Source of the DNA: Larimichthys crocea
Lineage: Eukaryota > Chordata > Actinopteri > Sciaenidae
Length of the DNA: 64,000 nucleotides
Assembly (NCBI RefSeq): GCF_000972845.2
Contig: NC_040022.1
Location: forward strand, 11,643,711-11,707,710
Direction: 5' to 3'
A model generated the notes under the pieces. The model was not told where the DNA came from. It did not search any database and saw only the letters and a program-made list of their open reading frames with translations. A program made the translations under genes and the position numbers. Shown piece by piece: positions 55,421 through 64,000 of the stretch; position 1 is the stretch's first letter; the number at the start of each line of letters is the position of its first letter.

Positions 55421-56313
55421 TTCTTCCACCTTTTTTCCCTGTTAAAGGTTTTTTGTGGGCAAGTTTTTCCTCACTCGAACCGAGGGTCTAAGGACAGAGG
55501 GTGTCACTCCCTGTACAGATTGTGAAGCCCTCTGAGGCAAATGTACTTTGTGACTTTGGGCTATACAAATAAAATTGATTTGATTTGATTTGATTTGGTC
55601 TGCTCCAGCGTGGGGAGGGGGTCATTTCCCCTTTTTCAAAACCGCCCTGGGCTTCACCCGTTTTGAGGCGACGATATTGATCGCAAGCTTGAGGGTTATT
55701 CAGAGGATAAAGGAATGTTGAGGTCTGACAGAGTATTTAAGAAACTCATCCAGCCTCTAGGTGGTGGGGTTTGGGCTTTTTTATAAGGGAGGGAGATGTT
55801 TTTAAATAAATCAATCATATGAGACCCTTTTACGGTTTGTCCTTTATAAATAAATCCACCTTTTGAATTCCATCCAGCGTTGCTCTTGGATAATTTCTTC
55901 ATAATGTACTCAGCATTCTTGCGGTCGCGCTGGGGAAGGCTTTTTATTACCTCACTCAGTGTGTCATCCGGATGGGACCGCTCCGTGTCAGCAAGATGGC
56001 TAGATGTAAGATCCGTTGGCTCTTCTCTCAGGTTGCGTTGCAAAGTTAAAGTCACCCGACACTCCTCTTTTTGACCTTGTTTCATCAGCGTGAGATATTT
56101 CTGCAGCAAGGTGTTGTATTTTTTTAATTTTTTCATAAGAACTCAGCCCCGGCTCATTTAATATCGCTCTCATTTTTGTGTCTTAAATCATCTTCGGCCG
56201 TTTGTCTGATGGAGGATTCAGGTTGAGTCAGGCGGTTTAACTGATGAGGTGCGACGAGAAACATTTTTTGCGACGTTCTCAGAGCCATGTCTTTTTTATT
56301 TATTTATTTATTT

Positions 56314-56658
56314 TTATCTTCTATTAACAAGTCCTCCTATAAGATTTCCAAGGATGGGTACCGCAGCCAAAAGCAAAGGTAAAATAAAACCTCCAGACTG
56401 TTTCATCAATGTTCTGCGTTTCTGATTTAAACTTGTCTGTTTATCAGCCAGCAGTCTGATAATTTTTCTCCGGCTTTTCAGTTTTTTGTATTGAGAAAAA
56501 GACAGTGGAATGTTGCCTTTTAAAAGATTCAAAGCAATCTTGCACAGAGCTTAGAGAAAGTCCGGGGAAGAGTGGGCAAGAATGTCTTTACATTTACGAG
56601 GTGTGGCGTGGTATAGAGCTTTAAGTAAGGGTGCATTTCTTCTTATACATGCCGACAT
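56314..56658 (-). pseudogene. Maverick pX-like small basic protein, one nonsense codon
   Basis: Starts at ATG 56658-56656 (SACIRRNAPLLKALYHATPR). A TAA at 56553-56551 interrupts the frame, which then continues in phase (LNLLKGNIPLSF, a Lys/Arg-rich middle KKLKSRRKIIRLLADKQ) to a Gly-rich hydrophobic C-terminus (GGFILPLLLAAVPILGNLIGGLV) and the stop at 56314. Basic core plus membrane-type tail with a GG site resembles the adenovirus pX/pVI-like precursors reported in adintovirus-like elements. Relation to the viral protease substrates is inference. It lies between the ATPase and the conserved unknown gene. The stop is the only break I see. Confidence 0.7.
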
Positions 56659-56660
56659 GG

Positions 56661-56713
<53 letters not shown>

Positions 56714-56721
56714 ATGATGAG
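56659..56721. repeat. (CTG)n(ATG)n trinucleotide array
   Basis: About 14 CTG units and 5 ATG units fill the whole spacer between the ATPase stop (56724) and the pX-like ATG. Confidence 0.9.
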
Positions 56722-56723
56722 AC

Positions 56724-57398
56724 TTACTTTGTTCTGGGAACATATACAACCGGCCACTGTGGAGGCAGTATACCCGTCCTCAGCCTGTACAGTTCTGGAC
56801 AGGAAGGTGTGAGATCGACCAATAAATACCCGCTGGGGTCTTTGGTGGCGTCTTCAAAACTCTCTAAAAAGAAGGCTTTTTGTGAGGAGATTTGATGCGC
56901 CAATATATTCATCTGTAATTTGTTGTTTTTAAACAACACCAGATAATTACTGTTCAAACTCATGGTACGGCTGTGTTTACCTCTGTGAAATACATTTTGC
57001 ATCAACATAAACACACTCATATTTCTATGATTTCTGTACTGAGTAAAAATTTTGACCACTTCAGGATGGTCTGAGGCTTGAAAAATAACATCATCCAGAA
57101 TAATCAAATGGTTCTGATCAGGAGGAAACAGCTCTGTGTCATCAAAAGAATCAGGCAGTCCTTCAACAAACTTAATCTTTTTATTCATTTTTTGCAGTTC
57201 AGCATACATGGGTTGAAAAGAAGTATAAATCCATACAATATTGTCAGGTACACCATTTATTACATGTTCACAATTTTCGATAACACTTTTTACAAAATAT
57301 GTTTTCCCACACCCGCTGGGACCCACAATCATACATGAAAAGGGTGCTGCGAGTCTGGGATCAAAATGAACTTGCTCCACGTTAGTAAGGTGTGACAT
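56724..57398 (-). CDS. Maverick genome-packaging ATPase (A32/FtsK-HerA type)
   Basis: A 224-residue complete frame from ATG 57398. Walker A is GPSGCGKTYF (residues 27-36) and Walker B is LIILDDV, with a downstream RNHRNMSVFMLMQN segment typical of the poxvirus A32-like packaging ATPases. In related viruses the enzyme drives DNA into the preformed capsid. All motifs are intact, and no stop or frameshift is seen. It lies 55 bp after the polymerase stop and is followed by the trinucleotide array. Among the conserved genes it and the minor capsid are the two still open, but with no assembled virion genes around it function is unlikely. Confidence 0.9.
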   Translation of the reverse strand: MSHLTNVEQVHFDPRLAAPFSCMIVGPSGCGKTYFVKSVIENCEHVINGVPDNIVWIYTSFQPMYAELQKMNKKIKFVEGLPDSFDDTELFPPDQNHLIILDDVIFQASDHPEVVKIFTQYRNHRNMSVFMLMQNVFHRGKHSRTMSLNSNYLVLFKNNKLQMNILAHQISSQKAFFLESFEDATKDPSGYLLVDLTPSCPELYRLRTGILPPQWPVVYVPRTK

Positions 57399-57846
57399 TT
57401 TTATTTTTATTTATTTTTTGGTTTGTCTGATTGTTTGTTTCTCTCCTCCTATTTCAGTAGCCAAAAGGCAGAGTTGTGCCGTCGCTAAAGAGACGTCTCT
57501 TGTCATACACCACTCTAAACTTTTTTTGAAATGTGCAATTTTTCAAGAGAAAGCTCTTTTTATTACGTCTGATGTTATGCTGAGGGGTCTCAATAGCGCC
57601 CCCTCGAGAGCTCTCAAGGTAACCCTCCACCAGCTCTCTGACGCTGTCAAAGTTGACCTGCTCACAGCATTCTCTAGTCTGAGTGATACCCTTGACGCAC
57701 AATACTACCTTTTTCTTTTGTCTCATCTGGTAGGCGTAACTTTTGGGACCAGCGGCTGCAAATTCTTGAATGGTGTCACCATCCAGCTCATCAGATAATT
57801 CCCCAATTTCAAAGGTGTTCCCCCTTCTTTCGCCACATATACAGTA

Positions 57847-59967
57847 GTAGCAACTCAAAAGTTCCCGTTCAAGCTGAACGCCAGCTGAATGGCAGCCATC
57901 TTCCAGCTGACTTCCAGCCAACTGCCTGCCAAGTTCCGTGACCGGAGTGACCCCCCTCCTTCTCCTGGGCGTGTCTATTTTTTACTGTAACTCCATCCAT
58001 TCATGTAATTACAGGGTATGACCAGGAGATGGCACTTCTCACAGAACTTTTTTACAGTTGTTCTACCTGGAGATGACGCAGCTTACACACCGCATTAGCA
58101 TTCTCGTTGCTCAACCTTTTGTTTGCATTTACAGTAATGGGCTTTTTGGTCTCCCAGTGTCACAGATCACAGAGCGGAAAATGCAGCTGGTTTGACTACT
58201 GTATACTATACACTGAGTACACTGTATACTATACAGTAGCCGTATGATTTGAGTGTGTTCATGAATTTAAATTAAATTTAAGGTGTTTATATCTAACATG
58301 TCACCATTTACCAAATCAACAACATCTAGTCTGTTCTGTCTTTACTAGTGGTGGGCCGTGCTGCGTTAACGTGAGACTCTTATCGGTCGATAAAAAAATA
58401 TCACCATTAATCTATTCTCAAAGCTGTTCCAGCCTTTGAGGTCGCTTTTTGACTTTTTTCTCTTTTGTTCGTTTTTGTTTTCTTCACTGTAACTCTGGAG
58501 TCCTGATCTCTCTAGCAACGTTGTTTTTAGAGAGTTTTTGAGTTTTTCTCGTGTTTTTTCTTGGTGTTGTTTTTTAAATGCCGCTTCCACCTGGACAGCT
58601 GCCTTTGTTTACTCCGGGAACAGCTGATTAATCTATGGCCACCACTAGTCTTTACATAATTACAGGAGCGTCTCTTCTCTTGTCGCGCACTCTCTCTTGT
58701 TTATCTGCATGTGAACAACAAACTAATCCTTACAAAAGTTACAAAAGACGGTTCGGACGTCACGGGGCTGCCAGTCCTGTGTGTCAGACCTGCCGATACA
58801 AGCAAGAGTTTATTTTTTTAAATTAACAGTTTATTTGGAGGGGAGGGCTTGGTGTTGTTGTTGTGCGCGACATAGAGCTGCAGAAACGAGCGTTTTTCTC
58901 TAAAAGTCGGTGTATTCCGCTGCAGCGGTGCCTTCATTTGCAAAAAGAATTGAAGAATAACAACAGCAATAATACCTCCTATTGAATATTTGATCACAGT
59001 TTGATCGTTGTGAGACGCCATTTAAAAAGGGAGAATACCTGGTGATTAACAGCCCTTTGGAAGCCCTTTGTTATGCGTTTGGGTTTTTGTTTTGTAAATA
59101 ACTTCGTTTGCATTAAAACCACAGTTCTCTGAGTCCGTGACTTCTCCTAAATATATGTCTCTGTCATCACTTCATCACACATGATGGTTTCATAAGCGTA
59201 TACTGCAAACTTTATTAAAACCAAACATACTTGACTTATTTCATGCTTGATTAACCCGTAATTGTTTCCATTTACGCTTTACACCATTTAGCCTATAGTC
59301 ACTGTTTAAATCAACAACATCTAGGCTATTCTGTCCTCACTGTACATAATTACTGAAGTCTCTCTCTCAATCTGCATGTAGTGAAAGCCACAGCTGGACA
59401 TCAGTATCCATCATACTGTACAGTATACTGTACTATCAATATGGCCACTATGGCGTTCAGAGGAATACTCATACTGCAGGCTTCAGAAAGCATCAAACAT
59501 ATAACTCTTAAAAAACAGTTACGGGGTGGTCGGTAGTGTGGTGGGTTGTGCAGGCAGCTGCAGTGGTGCCTCAGTGTTATCACAACTGTTTTTTTCCATC
59601 AATCGATCCGCGGAATACTTGGTGCTGTGTGGGGCAATATGAACAGATCATGATGATCCTTTGCACCACTAGCCACATCCATGATTGTGCTCTGTCTCAG
59701 TTGATCGGGTCACGCGCTCACCCCAGCGTATCTGTTCAGATGTGTCTTTAGACAGTCTACGGTGAGAGCGGAACATCACTGCTCCTCCCTGTGGACAAAT
59801 GAGGCATTGCAGCTGGTTTTCACACAGACTGCTTAGGGGCGTTTCTAGTCAGGGCCTCACTGACTCGTCATCGCGGGGGATTACATTACCGTCACGGACC
59901 TGCGAAGGACCGGTCAAGGACCAGTCAAGGACCAGTCAAGGAAACACAGGAACTTTTGAGTTGCTAC
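57847..59967. mobile_element. Non-autonomous TIR element inside the polymerase gene (2.1 kb)
   Basis: Exact 19-bp inverted termini (GTAGCAACTCAAAAGTTCC at the left, its complement at the right). Polymerase coding sequence stops at one end and resumes at the other. It contains no supported gene. Short direct repeats of ggaccagtcaa lie near the right end (59905-59940), AT-rich palindromes at 58200-58250 and 59400-59440, and a SINE-head-like fragment at 59524-59565. I cannot fix a target duplication. The superfamily is not assigned. Confidence 0.75.
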
Positions 59968-60359
59968 ATCTGTATCAGACTGTCAGTATCCATGTAGAGA
60001 ACATTTTCCTGCACCTGCTCTAGATAACTGTACAGCTTGAGACGGGCATAAGCAGTAGTGAATGCAGCGATGAACACATTATTAGCTCTACCTGGAGGCA
60101 CGACGCACCACTTGTGGTAATTCCACTGAATCATAGCGGTCTTGTCGTTCAGAAAATTAAAGTATTTCACTTTGTACTGACCAGAAAACATGAAGCGTAG
60201 AAAGTCTTTAGGGTCGCTGACCAGGGTGGTCTGAAGCAGATTGCTTCTTTGCGCAAACTTTCCCCAGAAACTGTTGAGACATAGTTTAGCCACCTGTCTC
60301 TTTGCAGGGTTCACCTCAATCTTGTCAACGTCTAGCCGCACGCCTTGATGCAGCTCATA

Positions 60360-60653
60360 GGCAGCTGTGGCTCAGAGGCAGAGCAGGTCATCCACTAATC
60401 AGATGATCGGCAGTTTGATCCCCGGCTCCTCCAGTCTAGATGTCGAAGTGTGCTTGGGCAAGATACTGAACCCCAAATTGCTCCCGAAGGCTGTGCCATC
60501 GGTGTATGAATGCCTAGATAAAACTGATATCTTGCATGGTAGCCAATGCATCAGTGTATGAATGTGTGTGAATGGGTGAATGAGATATGTAGTGTAGAGC
60601 GCTTTGAGTGGTCAGAAGACTAGAAAGGCGCTATATAAGTACAGTCCATTTAC
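60360..60653 (+). mobile_element. tRNA-derived SINE inside the polymerase gene
   Basis: Carries an A-box (tggctcagagg), a degraded B-box (agtttgatccc) and the common tail ending gctatataagtacagtccat. The flank is cata(g), at 60356-60360 and 60654-60658, a very short target duplication. It splits the polymerase between palm motifs A and B. Its tail also occurs at 45172, and the 5' part at 37153. Confidence 0.8.
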
Positions 60654-63600
60654 CATAGTCCCTGATGTACTTTTCTCTGCTTTCCTGATCAGTGGCCTCA
60701 GGTGGGTAGCCTGAAGCTTCCTGCTTACCTTTCAGGAAGGTGCGCATGTAGCCGACAAAAACGGAGTCGCTACACCTGTCAAAGTGCCACACTTTAATGA
60801 TCTTACCTACCCCATAACCAAACTCAAGAGCCTTGTTCACTTCAACGCTGACCCACACTCCCGTCAATGCTCTGGCCTGCTCGTTGTGTCTACACGGACC
60901 TGTCTGACTGTTGATTTCAGCGCAGGTACGACAGAGGGTGAACACCAATTTACCTCTAGATGTTTTGTAAGGTAACACGGGGAACAAGAACCCTCTAGGA
61001 GGGTGGATGGTGGCTTTGATGAACCCAAAGTAGTTTTGAGGGTGATCAAAGTCTTTGTGGATGATGGTGGGGTGACCTAGCAGATAGGAAAAATTACAGT
61101 TTACATACGGATACAGAGAAGTGACATCTACATAGTGCACGGTCTCGTTAGGCCCAGCCGTGTACCTCAGCCTCACACACTCATTCTACCACCAAAGAGA
61201 GCGTCGCGGGGGCACAGAGGTTCGGGAGGGAGAAAAGCACCCGCATGCACATTTTTCAAAGCCAACCATTCATGCTCCCACATGACAACTGTCTGAAAAC
61301 CGTAAACAGATTTCAAAGCCTGCATTTTCTCCTCACTAGCCGCATGCAGCTCCTCAAAGGGGACTCGCCTCAGAGGGCAAGTGTCGTGGGGGTTAAAACA
61401 AGACGGGCAACTGTGGTAAAAGCACCCCTGAAATTCCCAAGCATAAGCAACACCCTCTATTTTGGCAAAACCGTCAACAAAGTACGGTCCTACTTGTTTC
61501 TCCCCCTTGTTTAACGCATGCTGGATAAAAACATTATTGCTGCATGCTACCCACTCCAACCACTGAATGGAGGCATGGGAGTAGCTTTTGGTCTGGCACC
61601 TGTAGTTATCCGGCGAAGGTATGGCCAGGGTTTTGGATCGGAGGAATTTTGTGAGAAACACCTTCATGCATGCAGAGGCGATGGTGATGCAGCTAAAAGG
61701 ATCTACACCCGTGTCAGTGAGGAACTGATTTCTGAACAGGATACAGCCCTTGGCAAGAATGTCAACATCATTTTCACAGTACAGCCGAGCTTCCTTCTCA
61801 AAGTCAAACGTACCCTGATTCACCTCTCTGTACCAGCCGTAAAACTCTTGCTGCTGAGCAGGAGTCATACGTTCCACGCCATAATCATGCGGCGGAGGAT
61901 AAGCTCTGATATATTGCAAATTCTTCACTGAACTGAAACCGTAAGGGAAATGACCCTTGGTCTGATCAGAGAAATCCAACGCCTTGGGCATGGCGCTGAG
62001 ACGCATGGTGAGGAAAGACAGAGAGTCTATGAATTTTAGATTAAAATCAGGGTCTTGGAAACAGATAATTTTACTGCCCTGCATGATGAGAGAAGGTTGC
62101 ATTCCCATCTCTATCATGGTGTTGAGGATCAAATAGCTGTCAAAACCTTTAGCATTGTATGCTACAAACACACTGTTCAGGTACACGGGCCTCCTGAAAT
62201 GCAAGAGAAAGTTCCTGACATAGTTCAAACCATAAGACATCCACCGCATGCCACTCTTTGTGGTTTGTGCACGTTCTGTTGAACAACAAATGTTTCAAAG
62301 TCATAAAAAATCAATTTCTCTGCATGATCTCTAGTCAGAAGTAAAGGCTGAATAAAGCAGAGGTGATCACCGGTGTCAGAGTCTAATTTCTCTCCGCAGA
62401 TGTTGCATTTAGGACGCTGGCATTTGTGATTATGAGATGTGATAATGTTTTTGCAAGTCTGACATCTTTTGATTGTGTCGCATATACTGCTATGTGTTTC
62501 ACCCAAAGGTCTTTCTCTAGGCTCCTTGTGCCTGTCAAAACACAGAGACGTACGACACGTCCTGTTGCAGTCGCTGCATGCTACGGGTTTGAGCTCCTGC
62601 TTAGTGCAATCAGGGTTGTTACACACAGAGCAGTGACCTTTGCATTGGTGGGCGTAGGACTTCATGTAGCTTTTGTAGCAGTAATGACAGACGTACGGAA
62701 CCCCGAGAAAGGCTTTCAGATTTTTTATACCGTAATAATGGTTTTGGAACAAAAAGAGAAACAGAGGATTTGATCTATCGGAGAAAGCCGTCTTAAAATG
62801 AGAGAGCGGCTGCTGATCTGGACTTCTGTAGAAAATAACAATTTTGCAGTTCAGAATTTTTTAAAATTTGCACACGTCAGTAAAGGTGACGGGGGTCTGA
62901 TAGCTCAGACCGACGAGTCTTTGAAACTCTCTCCCTTGTTCTAAGATTATCAGTGATTAGAGGATCGTTTACATGGGCCAAGTTGATGGCAAAGCAGAGG
63001 TGATCATTCCTGTTGTCCACAATGTACAGATGTTGTGTTTTAATTCGTATTATTTCACAGTCTGAAGTTTTGTCCAGTTTGCGTTTAACCCCACCTCTAG
63101 GATCATGCACAACCTGAACCACTAATCCTAACCTAGCATCTGATGCTATCTCGGCGTTAGATTGAACCAAGCGCTCCAGCAAGCCCTCAAAAGCAGGTAA
63201 GATAGCATCACCATGTTCATCCTCAACAACCACAGAGACATGATTCTGAACATTCTCACCAATAAGCTCTAGCTGTATTACATCATTACGCCCAACCTGT
63301 GCTCTGACAGTGCCGGCCATTTCTCTAAGAATTAACATCACATCGTCATAAAACTGTGCAAGATCCGGTATGTTTCTGGCAGGGGGAACGGTGAACACTC
63401 GTCTCAACTCCAGATTGTTGAACCGGTCGCGGGACACGGTCGCCATGTTGGAGAAGGTGGAGGAGGTGGACGGCCTGGGGGGTGAATCAGCCTGACCTCT
63501 CACGTTTCCTCCACCATATTGAACATGGACTTCCTCTAAATTTGGGGTTTGAAATGAAGCCGATTGAAATGAAGGAGCGGGTGGGGTAGGAGGAGGAGAA

Positions 63601-63854
63601 GGAGGAGGGGAAGGGGGTGCCAGTTCTAAAGGATGGAAATAATTTTCAACATCGGAGGAAGATGGGTTTTGATTCAGAAGGAGCAGAGCGTCTTCTAATG
63701 GTTGGAAAGAGTTATTAGCAGTCGATGATGACGGTTTACCTACATTAGCAACGGCTACATCTACAGGAGGAGGTGGGGAGATTTGATTCAATTGCTCAAC
63801 CATAAACTCTAAATCAGACAGACCAAAAGACTCTAAAAAGTTTTCTTCATCCAT

Positions 63855-64000
63855 TTTTTAGTTTATTTTAAATGTCACACTACACTTTTAGGACTTTTTC
63901 CTAATGAGATCAACAATTTGACAAATCAGCTCAAACCTTTGCAGTCTCTCACGATTGTCCGCAGTGGGTGTGAGTCGACTCCTTCCCTCGCTGTGTCTCT
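63855..64000. other. Maverick right-end region, incomplete
   Basis: AT-rich leader before the polymerase ATG followed by mixed sequence ending in tgtgtctct at the window edge. The right terminal inverted repeat is expected close by but lies outside. Confidence 0.4.

Larger units (their letters stand above)
52085..55598 (+). mobile_element. Rex1-like LINE, 5'-truncated, inserted in a Maverick gene
   Basis: Starts inside the reverse transcriptase (DLSVAFDT, palm motif A, at 52097). It continues through [13 protein letters not shown] (motif B) and the C-terminal domain, then a long 3' UTR and a (TTGAT)n tail. Maverick sequence is present on both sides. The 3' UTR is interrupted by the foldback element at 53654-55420. 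5' truncation is normal for LINEs. The name Rex1/Babar (CR1 group) is from recall of the C-terminal domain. Confidence 0.82.
51925..56136 (-). pseudogene. Maverick conserved unknown gene, split by a LINE
   Basis: The N-terminal piece is 56136-55696: ATG, a Lys-rich start (MKKLKKYNTLLQKYLTLMKQ), then AEYIMKKLSKSNAGWNSKGG and a GSHMIDLFKNI segment. This pattern recurs in Maverick genes of unknown, possibly structural, role. It ends at a premature stop at 55696 that looks like a frameshift. More of the gene continues to about 55599, where the Rex1-like LINE begins. The C-terminal piece resumes at 52084 (SEGKIMKKK) and ends at 51925. So the gene carries one frameshift plus a 3.5-kb insertion. The function is not known to me; a homologue of adenovirus minor core or cement proteins is only a guess. 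Confidence 0.65.
46785..63854. mobile_element. Endogenous Polinton/Maverick (polintovirus/adintovirus-like), degraded
   Basis: Self-synthesising DNA transposon with virus-type genes: integrase, minor and major capsid, adenovirus-type protease (rightward), and family B polymerase, packaging ATPase, small pX-like protein and a conserved unknown (leftward). The blocks converge at 51731-51924, and the gene set is the accepted core of vertebrate Polintons. No terminal inverted repeat is seen: the left end is cut at a junction with BEL sequence, and the right end probably lies beyond 64000. Six of the ten genes are broken, and LINE, foldback, TIR and SINE insertions add about 5.9 kb. Confidence 0.92.
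57454..63854 (-). pseudogene. Maverick protein-primed family B DNA polymerase, multiply broken
   Basis: Pieces from right to left. 63854-62877: N-terminal acidic/proline-rich domain, ending in a frameshift. About 62850-62225: zinc-rich segment (CHYCYKSY, CSVCNNPDC, CNICGEKL) and exonuclease motif FYDFET; a stop lies near 62859. 62249-61173: exonuclease motifs YNAKGFDSY and YCENDVDIL; the join at about 62240 has lost sequence. 61176-60660: polymerase motif DVTSLYPYVN after a frameshift near 61175. SINE insertion. 60341-59968: motif KLCLNSFWGKF and catalytic YMDTDSL. A 2.1-kb TIR element. 57846-57454: C-terminal domain (SKSYAYQM-type and FRVVYDKR). The start at 62752 is a TTG codon, not a real start. 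Such polymerases replicate Polinton genomes from a terminal protein. Confidence 0.9.

Noticed and set aside
57847..57921. N-terminal extension to the polymerase C-terminal piece
   Set aside because: These roughly 25 codons are inside the TIR element and only happen to be in frame.
62750..62752. Start codon for the zinc-rich polymerase segment
   Set aside because: The codon is TTG. The polymerase frame clearly continues upstream, so this is not a start.
46785..63854. A functional, mobilisable polintovirus
   Set aside because: Polymerase, integrase, major capsid, protease and others are broken, three or more elements are inserted, and the left terminus is missing.

Overview
The window is vertebrate nuclear DNA, most likely from a ray-finned (percomorph-type) fish. 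The evidence is a split gene with GT-AG introns of very uneven length, dense CA/GA/GATA microsatellites, and repeat families typical of teleosts (Rex1-like and L2-like LINEs, a fish L1, BEL/Pao, tRNA-derived SINEs, hAT-type MITEs, a Polinton/Maverick). No bacterial-style operon or CRISPR is present. Many reading frames that can be drawn here start on non-ATG codons or are microsatellite artefacts, so only supported ones are listed.

Layout. 1-641 (minus) is the N-terminal part of a BEL/Pao-type gag frame that runs off the left edge. 642-7995 is intergenic, with a SINE and a Rex1-like 3' tail. 7996-40885 (minus) is one complete monoamine oxidase gene (mao): 15 coding exons, 1,575 nt, 524 residues, every exon joined by consensus splice sites. 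Intron 10 carries a nearly full-length L1-type retrotransposon (9716-15162) with a perfect 15-bp target duplication; without it the intron would be about 97 bp. Intron 1 (16 kb) holds a hAT-like MITE, an L2-like LINE, a 157-base assembly gap, a roughly 2.6 kb imperfect duplication that looks like an assembly artefact, and a second hAT-like MITE. 41.1-45.6 kb is intergenic with one good unassigned exon (42909-43003, minus) and decayed repeats. 45.6-46.8 kb holds a solo LTR and a BEL/Pao gag-protease fragment.

46785-63854 is an endogenous Polinton/Maverick (polintovirus/adintovirus-like) element with two converging gene blocks. Rightward: a cysteine/histidine protein, a 135-residue protein, the retroviral-type integrase, minor capsid (penton-like), major capsid (double jelly-roll type) and adenovirus-type cysteine protease. 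Leftward from the right side: protein-primed family B DNA polymerase, packaging ATPase, a small basic/hydrophobic pX-like protein and a conserved structural-type protein. Together these would replicate, integrate, package and build a virion, but the copy is dead: integrase, major capsid, protease, polymerase, pX-like gene and the last leftward gene all carry stops, frameshifts or insertions. ATPase, minor capsid and the two small rightward genes remain open. Later elements sit inside it: a Rex1-like LINE (52085-55598), itself split by a 1.77-kb palindromic foldback element (53654-55420); a 2.1-kb terminal-inverted-repeat element (57847-59967); and a tRNA-derived SINE (about 60360-60653), the last two both inside the polymerase gene. 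The left Maverick terminus is absent (an abrupt junction to BEL sequence at about 46785-46792), and the right terminus lies beyond the window.
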